A stretch of DNA of 64,000 nucleotides from Roseibaca calidilacus (GTDB taxonomy: Bacteria > Pseudomonadota > Alphaproteobacteria > Rhodobacterales > Rhodobacteraceae), in assembly GCF_001517585.1 (NCBI RefSeq), contig NZ_FBYC01000001.1:310001-374000 (forward strand), in the 5' to 3' direction. The translations under genes and the position numbers were made by a program. This document shows, one piece after another, positions 1-8,730 of this stretch. Every line of letters starts with the position of its first letter. Positions within the stretch are counted from its first letter, which is position 1. Under the pieces are notes generated by a model. It was given only the letters and a program-made list of their open reading frames with translations. It was not told the origin of the DNA and did not search any database.

Positions 1-12
1 AAGAGTTAGCGG

Positions 13-756
13 ATGGGATGGCGGCTGGCGCATATCTTCCGCCATCCCATAAAGGCGCATGGGCGGGAGGGGTTGGACGCGGTGGACCTGACAGAGGGCC
101 GCTGCTTGCCCATGGACCGGCATTGGGCGGTCGCGCATGACGCGGCCATGCTGATGCCGGGCTGGAACCCGTGCACGAATTTCACGCGCGGGGCCAAGAC
201 CTCTGCGCTACAAGCGATCAACGCGGCTTGGGACGGGGCGCGCCTGACGCTGACCCATCCTAACCTTGCACCGCTGAGCTTTGACCCCGAAACGCCAGAA
301 GGCGAGGCCGCGTTCCTTGCTTGGGTGCGCCCGCTGCATGATAGCAGTCGCGCCGGCCCTGCCAAACTGGTCAAGGCCGGGCGCGGGATGACGGATACCG
401 ATTTCGAATCCGTTTCAATCCTGAACCTTGCGTCCAATGCCGCTTTGGGAGCGCAGATCGGGGCAGACCTTGGGCTGGACCGCTGGCGCGCGAACCTGTG
501 GCTGGACGGGATGGACGCTTGGGCCGAATGCGACCTTATTGGCCGCGAATTGACCATCGGGGCCGCGCGTCTGCGTGTGGTGGAACCCATCGGCCGTTGT
601 CGCGCCACGATGGTGGATTGTGCCACTGGGCAAATAGACCATGACACGCTGAAAGCCCTGCGCACCGCGCGCGGCGACACCAATTTCGGCGTTTATGCGA
701 CCGTCATCCAATCCGGCCCCATTCGTGCGGGCGATAGCGTGGAGATTGCCGCATGA
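13..756 (+). CDS. MOSC domain-containing protein
   Basis: Protein of 247 residues resembling the MOSC family (related to the C-terminal domain of molybdenum cofactor sulfurase), thought to handle sulfur or cofactor transfer through a conserved cysteine. The N-terminal third (HPIKAHGREGLDAVDL near residue 11) matches the beta-barrel lead-in of these proteins, and the C-terminal part has the GRCRAT segment with Cys196 followed by an acidic stretch and the GVYATV strand typical of MOSC domains. An in-frame stop at 7-9 makes the ATG at 13 the earliest start. The stop overlaps the start of engB by four bases, so the two are probably co-transcribed. The substrate cannot be told from sequence. Confidence 0.8.
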   Translation: MGWRLAHIFRHPIKAHGREGLDAVDLTEGRCLPMDRHWAVAHDAAMLMPGWNPCTNFTRGAKTSALQAINAAWDGARLTLTHPNLAPLSFDPETPEGEAAFLAWVRPLHDSSRAGPAKLVKAGRGMTDTDFESVSILNLASNAALGAQIGADLGLDRWRANLWLDGMDAWAECDLIGRELTIGAARLRVVEPIGRCRATMVDCATGQIDHDTLKALRTARGDTNFGVYATVIQSGPIRAGDSVEIAA

Positions 757-1406
757 CCGCGCTGCCCTTCCCCTTGGCCCCAGAGGCCGATGCCCAAAGC
801 CTTGAACAAGGGCGCAAGCTGCTGACCGGGCAGGTGGAATTCCTGAAAGGCGTGGTCGCCATGGACGGGCTGCCCCCGGATGACCGGCTGGAAGTGTGCT
901 TCGCCGGGCGCTCGAACGTGGGCAAGTCCAGCCTTATCAATGCGCTGACCGGGCGGCGGGCCATTGCGCGCACCTCGAACACGCCGGGGCGCACGCAGGA
1001 AATCAACTTCTTCACCGCGGGCGACAGCCATTACCTTGTGGACCTGCCGGGTTACGGTTTCGCCAAAGCGCCCATCCCGGTTGTGGAAAAATGGCAGCGC
1101 CTGCTAAAAGCATACCTGTCGGGCCGCGCCACGCTGCGCCGTGCATTCTTGCTGGTTGACATGCGCCATGGCGTGAAAGACGTGGATGCAGAGATCATGC
1201 GCATGCTCGACAGTGCCGCCGTGACCTTTCAGGTGGTGCTGACCAAGGCCGACAAGATCGGCACCGCCGCGCGCGATAAAACGCTGGCCCAAGTGCGAGA
1301 GAAACTTGCCAAACACCCTGCCGCCTATCCGGAACTTGTCGTAACCTCGTCCGAGACTGGCGACGGCATTGCAAATCTGCGCGCCATTATCGCTGGTCTG
1401 ACTTGA
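753..1406 (+). CDS. engB: Ribosome biogenesis GTPase EngB/YsxC
   Basis: GTPase of the TrmE-Era-EngA-YihA-Septin group that assists assembly of the large ribosomal subunit in the cytoplasm. The G1 P-loop GRSNVGKSS lies at residues 52-60, the switch II DLPG at 97-100 and the G4 motif TKAD at 164-167. The length of 217 residues is normal. The ATG overlaps the upstream MOSC stop as ATGA, and the downstream argB ATG begins on the last base of the engB stop codon, which suggests translational coupling through the three genes. Confidence 0.95.
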   Translation: MTALPFPLAPEADAQSLEQGRKLLTGQVEFLKGVVAMDGLPPDDRLEVCFAGRSNVGKSSLINALTGRRAIARTSNTPGRTQEINFFTAGDSHYLVDLPGYGFAKAPIPVVEKWQRLLKAYLSGRATLRRAFLLVDMRHGVKDVDAEIMRMLDSAAVTFQVVLTKADKIGTAARDKTLAQVREKLAKHPAAYPELVVTSSETGDGIANLRAIIAGLT

Positions 1407-2296
1407 TGAAGAAGCAAAAGCCCATGTCCCAAGATTGGTTTGCCACCGCTCGCACCCTGTCAGAGGCTTTGCCCTATCTGCAACGCTATGCGGGGGCGAT
1501 TGTGGTCATCAAGTTTGGTGGCCACGCCATGGGCGACACTGATGAAATGGCCAGCTTTGCCCGCGATATCGTGCTGATGCGCCAAGTGGGGGTGAACCCT
1601 GTCATCGTGCATGGCGGTGGCCCGATGATTAACGAAATGCTGGGCAAGTTGAACATCCAGTCCGATTTTGTGCGCGGCAAACGCGTGACCGATGCCGCGA
1701 CCATGGAAGTGGTCGAAATGGTGCTGTCGGGGATGGTCAACAAGCGCATCGTGCAGGCCATTCAGGACGAAGGCGGGCGCGCGGTGGGCTTGTCGGGCAA
1801 GGATGGCGGCATGATTACATGCGAGGCCGACGACCCCGAACTGGGCCTTGTGGGCCGCCCGGTCGAGATTGACACAGACTTGCTGCACCACCTGTTCACG
1901 GGCGGGTTCATTCCGGTAATTGCCCCCTTGGGCATGGGCCAAGAGGGCGAGACTTACAACATCAACGGCGACACTGTCGCAGGCACGATCGCCGCCGCGT
2001 TGAAGGCCGACCGGCTGTTGTTGCTGACCGACACTGCCGGGGTGAAGGATGCCAATGGCGATGTCGTCACGCAGCTTTCGCCCGCGCATGTGCGCGCACT
2101 GACCGATCAAGGTGTGATCGCGGGGGGCATGATTCCGAAAACCGAAACCGCGCTGACGGCAATTGCAGGCGGTGTGCGCGCGGCAGTTATCATGGATGGG
2201 CGCGCGCCGAATGCCTGCTTGCTGGAATTGTTCACCGACCATGGTGCGGGCAGCATTATCCGCGACAGCGATCCGCTAATCCAACCCATGGCCTGA
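1406..2296 (+). CDS. argB: Acetylglutamate kinase
   Basis: Phosphorylates N-acetyl-L-glutamate in the second step of arginine biosynthesis. The amino-acid kinase fold is clear: KFGGHAMGD near residue 36, the glycine-rich HGGGP near 69-73, NGDT and the C-terminal GGMIPK motif. The reading frame also has a TTG one codon earlier, but the ATG at 1406, sharing a base with the engB stop, is the simplest start; an internal ATG at 1424 before SQDW is an alternative. argG is in the same window at 38.6 kb but not linked. Confidence 0.95.
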   Translation: MKKQKPMSQDWFATARTLSEALPYLQRYAGAIVVIKFGGHAMGDTDEMASFARDIVLMRQVGVNPVIVHGGGPMINEMLGKLNIQSDFVRGKRVTDAATMEVVEMVLSGMVNKRIVQAIQDEGGRAVGLSGKDGGMITCEADDPELGLVGRPVEIDTDLLHHLFTGGFIPVIAPLGMGQEGETYNINGDTVAGTIAAALKADRLLLLTDTAGVKDANGDVVTQLSPAHVRALTDQGVIAGGMIPKTETALTAIAGGVRAAVIMDGRAPNACLLELFTDHGAGSIIRDSDPLIQPMA

Positions 2297-2298
2297 CC

Positions 2299-2946
2299 AT
2301 GGGCGGGCTGGCCCGGATGGAGCAGGCCGCCCAAGCGCAAGCTTTGCGTGTTGCGGGGCTGGTGCCCGAAGGCCGTGCCCCCATGCCCGACGGGCTACGC
2401 AGCATCGTGCTGCTGGCCCCGGATGAACCCGCTTTCTGGCCCCGATTCACCCAAAGCCCGGAATATCGCGATGGCGCGCCCGACCCGATGGACCGCTGGT
2501 CCATGCGCGTGATTGGCGCTTTGGCCGAGGAGTTGGGCGCGCAGGCGCTGTTCCCGTTCGGCACGCAACCGCCGCACCCGTTCTACACATGGGCGCTGGC
2601 ATCGGGCCGCGTGTGGTCCTCGCCCGTGCAATTCTTGGTGGGGGCAGATGCGGGGCTATGGGCGTCCTATCGCGGGGCCCTGGGCTTGGCAGAGGCATTG
2701 GCGCCTTTGCCCGAGGCCGCGAAACCTTGCGACGCCTGCGCGCAGCCCTGTGCGACCGCTTGCCCTGTGGCCGCGCTGACCCCGGCAGGATATGACCTTG
2801 CAGCCTGTCATGCCTTTCTGGACACGCCCGCCGGGCAAGATTGCATGACCACAGGTTGCGCCGTGCGCCGTGTCTGCCCGGTGTCGCAGGCGCTTGGCCG
2901 CGACCCGGCCCAATCCGCTTTTCATATGAGGCATTTCCATCGATGA
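2299..2946 (+). CDS. Ferredoxin-like Fe-S cluster protein
   Basis: Protein of 215 residues with a cysteine-rich C-terminal third. C144-x2-C147-x3-C151-x3-C155-P is a good [4Fe-4S] signature and a second group (C170, C182, C187, C193 followed by P) could bind another cluster. The arrangement resembles the ferredoxin-type tail of epoxyqueuosine reductase, but the N-terminal two thirds does not show the QueG catalytic region to my eye. It starts two bases after argB and overlaps the next gene by four bases, so it is in the operon. The redox partner is unknown. Confidence 0.6.
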   Translation: MGGLARMEQAAQAQALRVAGLVPEGRAPMPDGLRSIVLLAPDEPAFWPRFTQSPEYRDGAPDPMDRWSMRVIGALAEELGAQALFPFGTQPPHPFYTWALASGRVWSSPVQFLVGADAGLWASYRGALGLAEALAPLPEAAKPCDACAQPCATACPVAALTPAGYDLAACHAFLDTPAGQDCMTTGCAVRRVCPVSQALGRDPAQSAFHMRHFHR

Positions 2947-3446
2947 CCCTGCGCCTGATCCTGAGCCGCCACGCCAAATCCGACTGGGACAATCCGCTCG
3001 ACAGCGATCACACCCGCCCGCTCAGTGCGCGCGGGCTGGATGCCGCGCCGCGCATCGGGCGTTGGCTGGCGGAAACGGGGTATCTGCCGGGGCAGGCGCT
3101 GGTGTCGGACGCCATGCGCACCCGCCAGACATGGGACCTGATCGCGCAGGAACTGCCCAACGCCCCGGCCGCAGCTTTTGACAATTTCCTGTATCTGGCG
3201 GGGCCGGACGTGCTGATGGGGCGTTTGCGGCAGGCCAGTGCGCCTTGCGTTATCGTGATTGCGCATAACCCCGGTATTGCCGAATTTGCGCATCGGCTGC
3301 TTGCCGTCCCGATGGCGCATCCCGGCTTCAACGGGTTTCCGACCTGCGCCACGCTGGTGGCCGAGTTCTATGCCCCTGACTGGGCGCAGCTGGAGTTTGG
3401 CACCGGGCGCGGCGTGGATTTCACTGTTCCGCGCGACCTGCTTTAG
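2943..3446 (+). CDS. SixA-like histidine phosphatase family protein
   Basis: Member of the phosphoglycerate-mutase-like (histidine phosphatase) superfamily of 167 residues. The catalytic RHAKSDW motif sits at residues 9-15 and the second histidine is in IAHNPGI near residue 100. RHxKS rather than RHGxT is typical of the SixA phosphohistidine phosphatase branch, which removes phosphate from Hpt domains. I chose the ATG at 2943, which overlaps the preceding stop as ATGA and directly precedes the phosphatase beta strand, instead of the upstream in-frame start at 2841. Whether its target is the Hpt protein at 36.4 kb is pure speculation. Confidence 0.85.
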   Translation: MTLRLILSRHAKSDWDNPLDSDHTRPLSARGLDAAPRIGRWLAETGYLPGQALVSDAMRTRQTWDLIAQELPNAPAAAFDNFLYLAGPDVLMGRLRQASAPCVIVIAHNPGIAEFAHRLLAVPMAHPGFNGFPTCATLVAEFYAPDWAQLEFGTGRGVDFTVPRDLL

Positions 3447-4018
3447 CGGCGGCGCATGACCGCCATCTGGCTTGGCCCGCCAAGCATGGGGTGTTGCCCG
3501 CCCAGATCGGCGAATGTCACGTCATAGCCATGGGCTGCTGCCATGCGCCCGGCCCAAGTGCGAAACTTTGCGCGCGGCCATTCGAATTTGTGGTCCGGGT
3601 GGCGGAACCTGTGGGCGGGCACGCCCAAAAGCGGGTTGAATTCGGCATTGGGCGTGGTCACGACAATTTTGGCGGGGCGCAGGGTGCGGCACACCGCGCG
3701 TTCCAGCTTTGACAGGTGGGATGGGTCCAGATGTTCGATCACCTCGACCAATGCCGCACAGTCGAACCCAGCCAAATCGGCCGGCGGATCCAATACAGAG
3801 GCCAGCCGCAATTCAGCCCCGTTCAGCCGTTGGCGCAGCCGCGCAAGCGAGCCGTGACAGGTATCGCAGCCCACCAGCCGCGACAGGCCCGGCATAGCCG
3901 CCAGCCGCAGCATCAGCTCTCCATCGCCGCAGCCAAGGTCAAGAACTGTGGTGGGTTGGTCGCGCGTAACCTCTGATACGACTGCCGCCAGGCGTTCTTG
4001 GTGCAGGACGGTTGTCAT
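3443..4018 (-). CDS. Stand-alone Hen1-type RNA 2'-O-methyltransferase domain
   Basis: SAM-dependent methyltransferase of 191 residues. Motif I is DLGCGDGE (27-34). The distinctive part is VEVIEH (E92, E95, H96), then TPNAEFN near 122 and the segment with RHPDHKFEW, whose H143 would be the fourth metal ligand. E-x2-E-H plus a downstream H is the Mn-binding set of Hen1, which methylates the 3' terminal ribose 2'-OH of RNA in bacterial Pnkp/Hen1 RNA repair and of plant small RNAs. Bacterial Hen1 usually carries an extra N-terminal ligase-activating domain; here only the catalytic domain is present and no Pnkp gene is nearby. It lies downstream of hsp20 and DUF1150 on the same strand and overlaps the convergent SixA-like gene by four bases. 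An ordinary class I methyltransferase with chance similarity is the alternative. Confidence 0.75.
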   Translation of the reverse strand: MTTVLHQERLAAVVSEVTRDQPTTVLDLGCGDGELMLRLAAMPGLSRLVGCDTCHGSLARLRQRLNGAELRLASVLDPPADLAGFDCAALVEVIEHLDPSHLSKLERAVCRTLRPAKIVVTTPNAEFNPLLGVPAHRFRHPDHKFEWPRAKFRTWAGRMAAAHGYDVTFADLGGQHPMLGGPSQMAVMRRR

Positions 4019-4107
4019 CTGGCCGGGTCACGCTTTGGCAAAGGTTCGTTGAAAGTGCCGCGCGTGGCCGGTCGAAACAGGCCCATCACGGCAAGGTCAA
4101 CACGCGA

Positions 4108-4332
4108 TCAATGCACGCTGACGGGTTCGAAATCGTTCTGGCGGGCCATGACGAATGCCATGGTGCGGTTCGACACCAACGCCAGTTGGTCGCCCTCTTC
4201 ATGGTGGATCGCATAAATCTCTGTCACGCCGCCAAGCTGGTTGCGGATGTCGTCGGGCAGGTCAGCGACCTGCACGGGCCGGACATAGGCAATGGGCCGC
4301 GTGCTGTGCAGATTCGGGAATTTGGTGTTCAT
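4108..4332 (-). CDS. DUF1150 family protein
   Basis: Small protein of 74 residues (begins MNTKFPNLH) with the compact pattern YVRPVQVADLPDD, YAIHHEEGDQLALV and AFVMARQNDF characteristic of DUF1150. This family is commonly encoded beside small heat-shock proteins in alphaproteobacteria, as here, where it follows hsp20 by 13 bases. Function unknown. The frame opens earlier at 4392, but that would overlap hsp20 and the extra residues look non-homologous. Confidence 0.85.
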   Translation of the reverse strand: MNTKFPNLHSTRPIAYVRPVQVADLPDDIRNQLGGVTEIYAIHHEEGDQLALVSNRTMAFVMARQNDFEPVSVH

Positions 4333-4345
4333 CTGTGTCTCCCTC

Positions 4346-4762
4346 TTACTTGCGGTCGATGCGGATGGTCTGGACGGTTTCTTCCGGTTCAAGGCGTTTC
4401 AGGTCGATATGCAGCAACCCGTCGGACAGCTGCGCGCGCGCCACGTCCACGCCATCGCCCAAGGCAAAGACGCGCTGAAACTGGCGTGCCGCGATGCCCC
4501 GGTGCAGGAAAACGCGGTCCTCGGTCCCGGCATCACATTGCTGGCCGCGCACGACAAGCTGTCGGCCTTCCAGCGTGATCGACAGGTCATCCTCTCCGAA
4601 CCCGGCCAGCGCAAGGGTAATGCGGAAACTGTGCTCGCCCGTCACCTCTATGTTGAAGGGCGGATACCCGTCTGCACTGCTGCGTGCGGTTCGTTCCACC
4701 AGCCGTTCCAATTGGTCAAACCCCAGCAAAAGCGGGTGCGAGGGAAAGGTGAGCTTGCTCAT
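4346..4762 (-). CDS. Hsp20/alpha-crystallin family small heat-shock protein
   Basis: ATP-independent holdase of 138 residues. The alpha-crystallin domain runs from about residue 35 (PPFNIEVTGEHSFRITLALAGF) to about 125, with the G-x-L-like strand in LSDGLLHIDL. The N-terminal FPSHPLLLGFDQLERLVERT resembles IbpA-type proteins. It heads a minus-strand cluster with DUF1150 and the Hen1-like methyltransferase; a heat-shock-type promoter candidate lies at 4829-4857. Confidence 0.93.
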   Translation of the reverse strand: MSKLTFPSHPLLLGFDQLERLVERTARSSADGYPPFNIEVTGEHSFRITLALAGFGEDDLSITLEGRQLVVRGQQCDAGTEDRVFLHRGIAARQFQRVFALGDGVDVARAQLSDGLLHIDLKRLEPEETVQTIRIDRK

Positions 4763-4828
4763 CAGCGATGTCCTTGTGCAAAAAGCGACGGTGCCGCGGG
4801 TCCCGATTTCGGCAACCCGTTGCTAAAG

Positions 4829-4857
4829 ATATGGGGGTAGGGGCTTTATTCTGCAAG
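4829..4857 (-). promoter_or_regulatory. Candidate RpoH (sigma-32) promoter of hsp20
   Basis: On the minus strand CTTGCAG (4857-4851) is followed after 14 bases by CCCCATAT (4836-4829). Alphaproteobacterial heat-shock promoters have a CTTG-type -35 and a C-rich CCCAT or CYTAT -10 element, so this fits. It would leave a 5' leader of about 60 bases before the hsp20 ATG, which includes an imperfect CGGGT/ACCCG hairpin at about 4797-4819. No transcript data support it. Confidence 0.5.
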
Positions 4858-4928
4858 CTTGGCCAACAGGGGCTTTTGTCACAGCGGGTTCCGGGCTAGG
4901 CTAAGAAAAAACAACGGTAGTCCCGGAC

Positions 4929-5147
4929 ATGAACGCCCCCCATGAACTGAGCCATGAAGAGGTGTTGCGCCTGAAACTGGAAGTTTTTAAGCGCAAACAC
5001 CGCGATCTGGATGAGGCGATTGCCGCGCTTCAGGCGCAGGGGCCGAATACGGCCTTGACGGTGCAGCGTTTCAAAAAGGAAAAACTGATCCTGAAGGACG
5101 AAATCGCCCGGATTGAGGACGAACTGACGCCCGACATTATCGCCTGA
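4929..5147 (+). CDS. YdcH/DUF465 family protein
   Basis: Short, charged, largely helical protein of 72 residues. The pattern LRLKLEVFKRKHRDLDEAI then QRFKKEKLILKDEIARIEDEL matches the DUF465 family, predicted to form a two-helix antiparallel coiled coil. Role unknown. It is followed by purE after a 60-base gap, which may or may not be an operon. Confidence 0.88.
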   Translation: MNAPHELSHEEVLRLKLEVFKRKHRDLDEAIAALQAQGPNTALTVQRFKKEKLILKDEIARIEDELTPDIIA

Positions 5148-5207
5148 GGCAATTGCGCCTGTGGGGCGGCCTTGTATAAGGCGACAAGAAGCGTGACGGG
5201 GGTGCAG

Positions 5208-5690
5208 ATGGCGCAAGTGCAAGTCGGGATCATCATGGGCAGCCAGTCGGATTGGCCGACCATGCGCGAGGCGGCCGCAATTCTGGATGAGTTGGGCGTG
5301 GCCTATGAAACGCGCATCGTGTCAGCCCATCGCACGCCGGACCGCTTGTGGGAGTATGGGCGCGCAGCGGTGTCGCGCGGGTTGCAGGTGATTATCGCAG
5401 GTGCGGGCGGGGCGGCGCATCTGCCCGGCATGATGGCGTCGAAAACCCGTGTGCCAGTGATCGGTGTGCCGGTGCAGACACGGGCGCTGGCCGGGGTCGA
5501 TAGCCTGTATTCCATCGTGCAGATGCCGCGTGGCTACCCGGTGGCGACCATGGCCATTGGCGGCGCGGCCAATGCCGGGCTGATGGCAGCGGGCATTTTG
5601 GCATTGCAGGATGCCGCGCTGGCTGACCGCTTGGATGCGTGGCGCGCCGCATTGTCCGAGTCCATCCCAGAGGTGCCCACGGATGACTGA
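5208..5690 (+). CDS. purE: 5-(carboxyamino)imidazole ribonucleotide mutase
   Basis: Class I PurE of 160 residues, converting N5-CAIR to CAIR in purine synthesis. Diagnostic motifs are [10 protein letters not shown] near the N-terminus, SAHRTPDR near residue 43 and [11 protein letters not shown] near 70. The start at 5208 gives MAQVQVGI directly before the first Rossmann strand; an earlier in-frame start at 5172 adds twelve unlikely residues. The stop lies inside the start of purK (8-base overlap), the usual purEK operon. Confidence 0.95.
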   Translation: MAQVQVGIIMGSQSDWPTMREAAAILDELGVAYETRIVSAHRTPDRLWEYGRAAVSRGLQVIIAGAGGAAHLPGMMASKTRVPVIGVPVQTRALAGVDSLYSIVQMPRGYPVATMAIGGAANAGLMAAGILALQDAALADRLDAWRAALSESIPEVPTDD

Positions 5691-6756
5691 TATTCTGCCG
5701 CAAGGCGCAACCATCGGTATTCTGGGCGGCGGCCAGTTGGGGCGCATGTTGTCGGTGGCGGCCAGCCGATTGGGCTATCGCTGCCATGTGTATGATCCCG
5801 GCGCAAATCCGCCGGCGGGCGATGTCTGCGCGCAGGTCACGACCGCGCCATGGGATGATGCCGCGGCGCTTCGGGCCTTCGCGGCCTCTGTCGATGTCAT
5901 CACCTTCGAGTTCGAGAATATCCCAACCGCCACCTTGGACCTGCTGGAAGCGGCCAAGCCCATTCGTCCGGACCGCCGCGCGCTGTCCGTGTCGCAAGAT
6001 CGGCTGACGGAAAAGCAATTCCTGCGCGATCTGGGCCTGATGACCGCGCCGTTCCTGCCAGTGTCGGATGCGGCCAGCCTGACAGATGCGGTGGCGCAGA
6101 TCGGCACACCTGCGATCCTGAAAACCCGCCGCATGGGCTATGATGGCAAAGGGCAAGCGCGGATCATGTCCGCCGCGGATGCGCCGAATGCGCTGGCCGA
6201 AGTGGTCGGGGCAGAGGCGATCCTTGAAGGGTTCGTCCATTTCAGCCACGAAGTGTCGGTCATTGCCGCGCGCGGTCTGGATGGCCAAGTTGCGGCCTAT
6301 GATCCGGGCGAAAACCTGCATCAAGATGGTATCTTGCGCCAGACAACAGTCCCCGCGCGGCTGTCCGGATCGCAACGCGCCGATGCGGTGCTGCTGGCGG
6401 GGCGCATCCTGAACGCGCTTGATTATGTCGGCGTGATGGGGGTTGAGCTGTTCGTGACCCCGCAAGGGCTGGTGGTGAATGAAATCGCGCCGCGCGTGCA
6501 TAATTCCGGCCATTGGACGCAGAATGGTTGCACCGTGGACCAGTTCGAACAGCATATCCGCGCGATCACCGGCCTGCCCTTGGGGGATGCAGGGCGCCAT
6601 GCCGATGTGGTTATGGAAAACCTGATCGGTGACGACATGGACCGCGTGCCAGAGCTGCTGGCCGCGCGTGATGTGGCGCTGCACCTGTATGGCAAGACGG
6701 AACGCCGCGCCGGGCGCAAGATGGGGCATGCAAACCGGGTTGTGGGCCGCGGCTAA
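5683..6756 (+). CDS. purK: 5-(carboxyamino)imidazole ribonucleotide synthase
   Basis: ATP-grasp enzyme of 357 residues that carboxylates AIR to N5-CAIR with ATP and bicarbonate, feeding PurE. The N-terminal [11 protein letters not shown] motif, [12 protein letters not shown] near residue 145 and the metal-binding GVMGVELF and [13 protein letters not shown] segments are clear. The start at 5683 overlaps purE, which suggests translational coupling. It ends 27 bases before the convergent ParA-like gene. Confidence 0.96.
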   Translation: MTDILPQGATIGILGGGQLGRMLSVAASRLGYRCHVYDPGANPPAGDVCAQVTTAPWDDAAALRAFAASVDVITFEFENIPTATLDLLEAAKPIRPDRRALSVSQDRLTEKQFLRDLGLMTAPFLPVSDAASLTDAVAQIGTPAILKTRRMGYDGKGQARIMSAADAPNALAEVVGAEAILEGFVHFSHEVSVIAARGLDGQVAAYDPGENLHQDGILRQTTVPARLSGSQRADAVLLAGRILNALDYVGVMGVELFVTPQGLVVNEIAPRVHNSGHWTQNGCTVDQFEQHIRAITGLPLGDAGRHADVVMENLIGDDMDRVPELLAARDVALHLYGKTERRAGRKMGHANRVVGRG

Positions 6757-6783
6757 GTTTGCCGATTTGCGGATGCCGCTGTG

Positions 6784-7425
6784 TCAGCCCGCATCCAGCG
6801 TGCGCGTGATTTCGGCCAACAGGGCTTCCAACTCTGTGCGCAAGGCGGGGTTCGCGGCACCTTCGGCGGCACCCAAGCCTTCACCAAGGCTGGCCGCATA
6901 GGCCACGCGGTTGGCGATCTGCGTTTCGGCAAGATCGGCGGCCAGCCCTTTGGCGGCTTCCGAAATTTCTGCGCCCAGCTTGGTGCCCGCGCGCGCGCGA
7001 TTCAGCACCAGCAGCACCTCGCGCCCCTCGCGGCGGGCCAGATCCAATACGCCATCGGTGGCCCAAAGGTCGACATGGCTGGACGCGATGGGCACCAGCA
7101 CCAGATCAGCCGCGCGCAAAGCCGGGCGCAAATCGCTATCGGCCTTGGGCGGCGTGTCGATGATAACGAAATCCGCCATGTCGCGCAGCTTGCCAACCTC
7201 GTAGCCCACCCCCCAAGCAGAGGATGTCGAGAACTCCATGCCATTTGCGCGACCCGCCTCGTGACGGGTCATGAACCAACGTCCCAAAGACCCTTGCGGA
7301 TCGGTGTCCAGAAACGCAACCGAATGCCCGGCGCGGACCAACATGACCCCAAGGTTAACCGCAAGCGTGGTCTTGCCGGATCCGCCTTTTTGCTGCGCGA
7401 CGGTGATAACCTTGCCTTTGGCCAT
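6784..7425 (-). CDS. Orphan ParA/MinD-type ATPase
   Basis: Deviant Walker A ATPase of 213 residues. KGGSGKTT at 13-20, DTDPQGS near 41 and the Walker B-like FVIIDTPPKAD near 88 define the ParA superfamily. ParA proteins position DNA, protein arrays or division machinery on the nucleoid or membrane. No ParB-like gene is adjacent, so it is an orphan; MipZ, PpfA-like cargo ATPases and plasmid-type ParA are all possible. The start MAKGKVITV is chosen because it precedes the first strand; the frame also opens at 7500 inside the Lrp gene tail. Confidence 0.85.
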   Translation of the reverse strand: MAKGKVITVAQQKGGSGKTTLAVNLGVMLVRAGHSVAFLDTDPQGSLGRWFMTRHEAGRANGMEFSTSSAWGVGYEVGKLRDMADFVIIDTPPKADSDLRPALRAADLVLVPIASSHVDLWATDGVLDLARREGREVLLVLNRARAGTKLGAEISEAAKGLAADLAETQIANRVAYAASLGEGLGAAEGAANPALRTELEALLAEITRTLDAG

Positions 7426-7486
7426 GGTTTGCTCCTTTTGCTGCGGCGCAGCATAACGGATTTGTAACGCCATTGCACGCGCTATC

Positions 7487-7939
7487 TCAGGCGCGGTCAT
7501 CCTTGGGCGAGCCCATGACCACCATCGTCGTCAGTGTGTTCAGATACGGGAACGCACCAAGATATTCTGTATGGAAATGCTTGTAGGCGGGAAGGTCGCG
7601 CGCTTCGACCCGCAGCAGATATTCGACCGTCCCGGTAATGTTGTGACATTCGCGCACTTGCGGGGCGGCGCGCATCAGCCGCTCGAATTCTGCCTGCGCG
7701 GCTTTGGTGTGCTGCGACAAGCCCACGGTCACATAGGCAACAAAGCCGGTCCCGGTTTTCGCCGGGTCCACCACCGCGCGGTAGCCGGTTATGATGCCCC
7801 GGCGCTCCATATCCTGCACGCGGCGCAAACAAGCAGAGGGCGACAGGCCCACGCGGTCCGCCAGTTCCAGATTCGGGATGCGCCCCTCGCGTTGCAAGAT
7901 GCGCAATATATGGTGGGATTTCTCGTCCAGATCGCTCAT
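7487..7939 (-). CDS. Lrp/AsnC family transcriptional regulator
   Basis: Regulator of 150 residues with an N-terminal winged helix-turn-helix (LQREGRIPNLELADRVGLSPSACLRRV, residues about 13-41) and a C-terminal RAM/AsnC ligand-binding domain (GFVAYVTVGL onward, with the CHNITGTVEYLL segment). Such proteins sense amino acids and often control a divergently transcribed exporter. Here it is divergent from a LysE-type exporter 102 bases away, so local regulation of that gene is the natural guess. ATG at 7939 is the first start compatible with the family; the frame extends upstream through non-homologous sequence. Confidence 0.92.
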   Translation of the reverse strand: MSDLDEKSHHILRILQREGRIPNLELADRVGLSPSACLRRVQDMERRGIITGYRAVVDPAKTGTGFVAYVTVGLSQHTKAAQAEFERLMRAAPQVRECHNITGTVEYLLRVEARDLPAYKHFHTEYLGAFPYLNTLTTMVVMGSPKDDRA

Positions 7940-7942
7940 CAA

Positions 7943-8029
7943 TTGCAAAAATACCGCAACCAGCACAAATATTGCAACCAGAATGCAGCGTAGCGGCGCT
8001 AGATTGCGCGAACGCGCCAAACTGCGCAA
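7943..8029. promoter_or_regulatory. Candidate Lrp-type operator between regulator and LysE exporter
   Basis: The 102-base divergent region contains TTGC-N9-GCAA (7943-7959) and TTGCGC-N14-GCGCAA (8004-8029), with more TTGC half-sites between. Repeated dyads of this kind are typical of Lrp/AsnC binding regions, but the consensus of this particular regulator is unknown. Confidence 0.4.
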
Positions 8030-8041
8030 AAAGAGCCCCAA

Positions 8042-8638
8042 ATGACGTTCGAGATATTCGCAGCCCTTCTGACCTTCGCTTTCGTTACCGCCGTCACACC
8101 GGGGCCGAATAACGTTATGCTTATGGCCTCTGGCGTCAATTTCGGCTTTCGCCGCACCATTCCGCATATGGCGGGCGTGGCCTTGGGGCATGCTTTCATG
8201 GTGTTTCTGGTCGGCGTCGGGCTGATGGGCGCGTTTATCAGCTACCCGCCCTTGCAGATGGCGCTCAAGGTTGTCTCTGCGCTATACATGCTGTGGCTGG
8301 CATGGAAAATCGCAACCGCCGTACCGCCTTCGGGCGCCAAGGCCGAAGGTAACCCCCTGACCTTTTTGCAAGCCGCCGCGTTCCAATGGGTAAACCCCAA
8401 GGCTTGGATCATATCATTGGCGGCGGTGGCGATCTATGCCCCCGATCAGCAATTCGGCGCAGTGGCTTGGGTGGCTTTGGGGTTCCTGAGCGTTGGCTGG
8501 CTGACAACCGTCATCTGGACCGCTGTCGGGGTTAGCCTGCGCCGTCTGCTGACCCGCCCAAGCTGGCTGCGCCTGTTTAACTACACGATGGCGGCGTTGC
8601 TTCTGGCCTCGCTTTACCCGGTTCTGTTTCAGGGCTGA
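8042..8638 (+). CDS. LysE family amino-acid exporter
   Basis: Inner-membrane protein of 198 residues with about six hydrophobic segments. The N-terminal LLTFAFVTAVTPGPNNVML followed by GFRRTIPHMAGVALGH is the signature of the LysE/RhtB superfamily, which exports amino acids or related metabolites. WVNPKAW near residue 118 is also typical. Divergent from an Lrp/AsnC regulator. The exported compound cannot be inferred. Confidence 0.92.
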   Translation: MTFEIFAALLTFAFVTAVTPGPNNVMLMASGVNFGFRRTIPHMAGVALGHAFMVFLVGVGLMGAFISYPPLQMALKVVSALYMLWLAWKIATAVPPSGAKAEGNPLTFLQAAAFQWVNPKAWIISLAAVAIYAPDQQFGAVAWVALGFLSVGWLTTVIWTAVGVSLRRLLTRPSWLRLFNYTMAALLLASLYPVLFQG

Positions 8639-8730
8639 AAGGCTTGCGTGGACCAAGACGCGCGGCTAGTCTTTGCCCCGGACCCGTCAGGGCCCCACGA
8701 AAAACACACACATATCCTTGGGAGGATACC

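Noticed and set aside
1083-1091. DnaA-box-like TGTGGAAAA
   Set aside because: Single, imperfect and inside the engB coding region with no neighbouring boxes.
5392-6729. Minus-strand open frame (445 codons) opposite purEK
   Set aside because: Shadow of purE and purK with no motif; both genes have full catalytic signatures.
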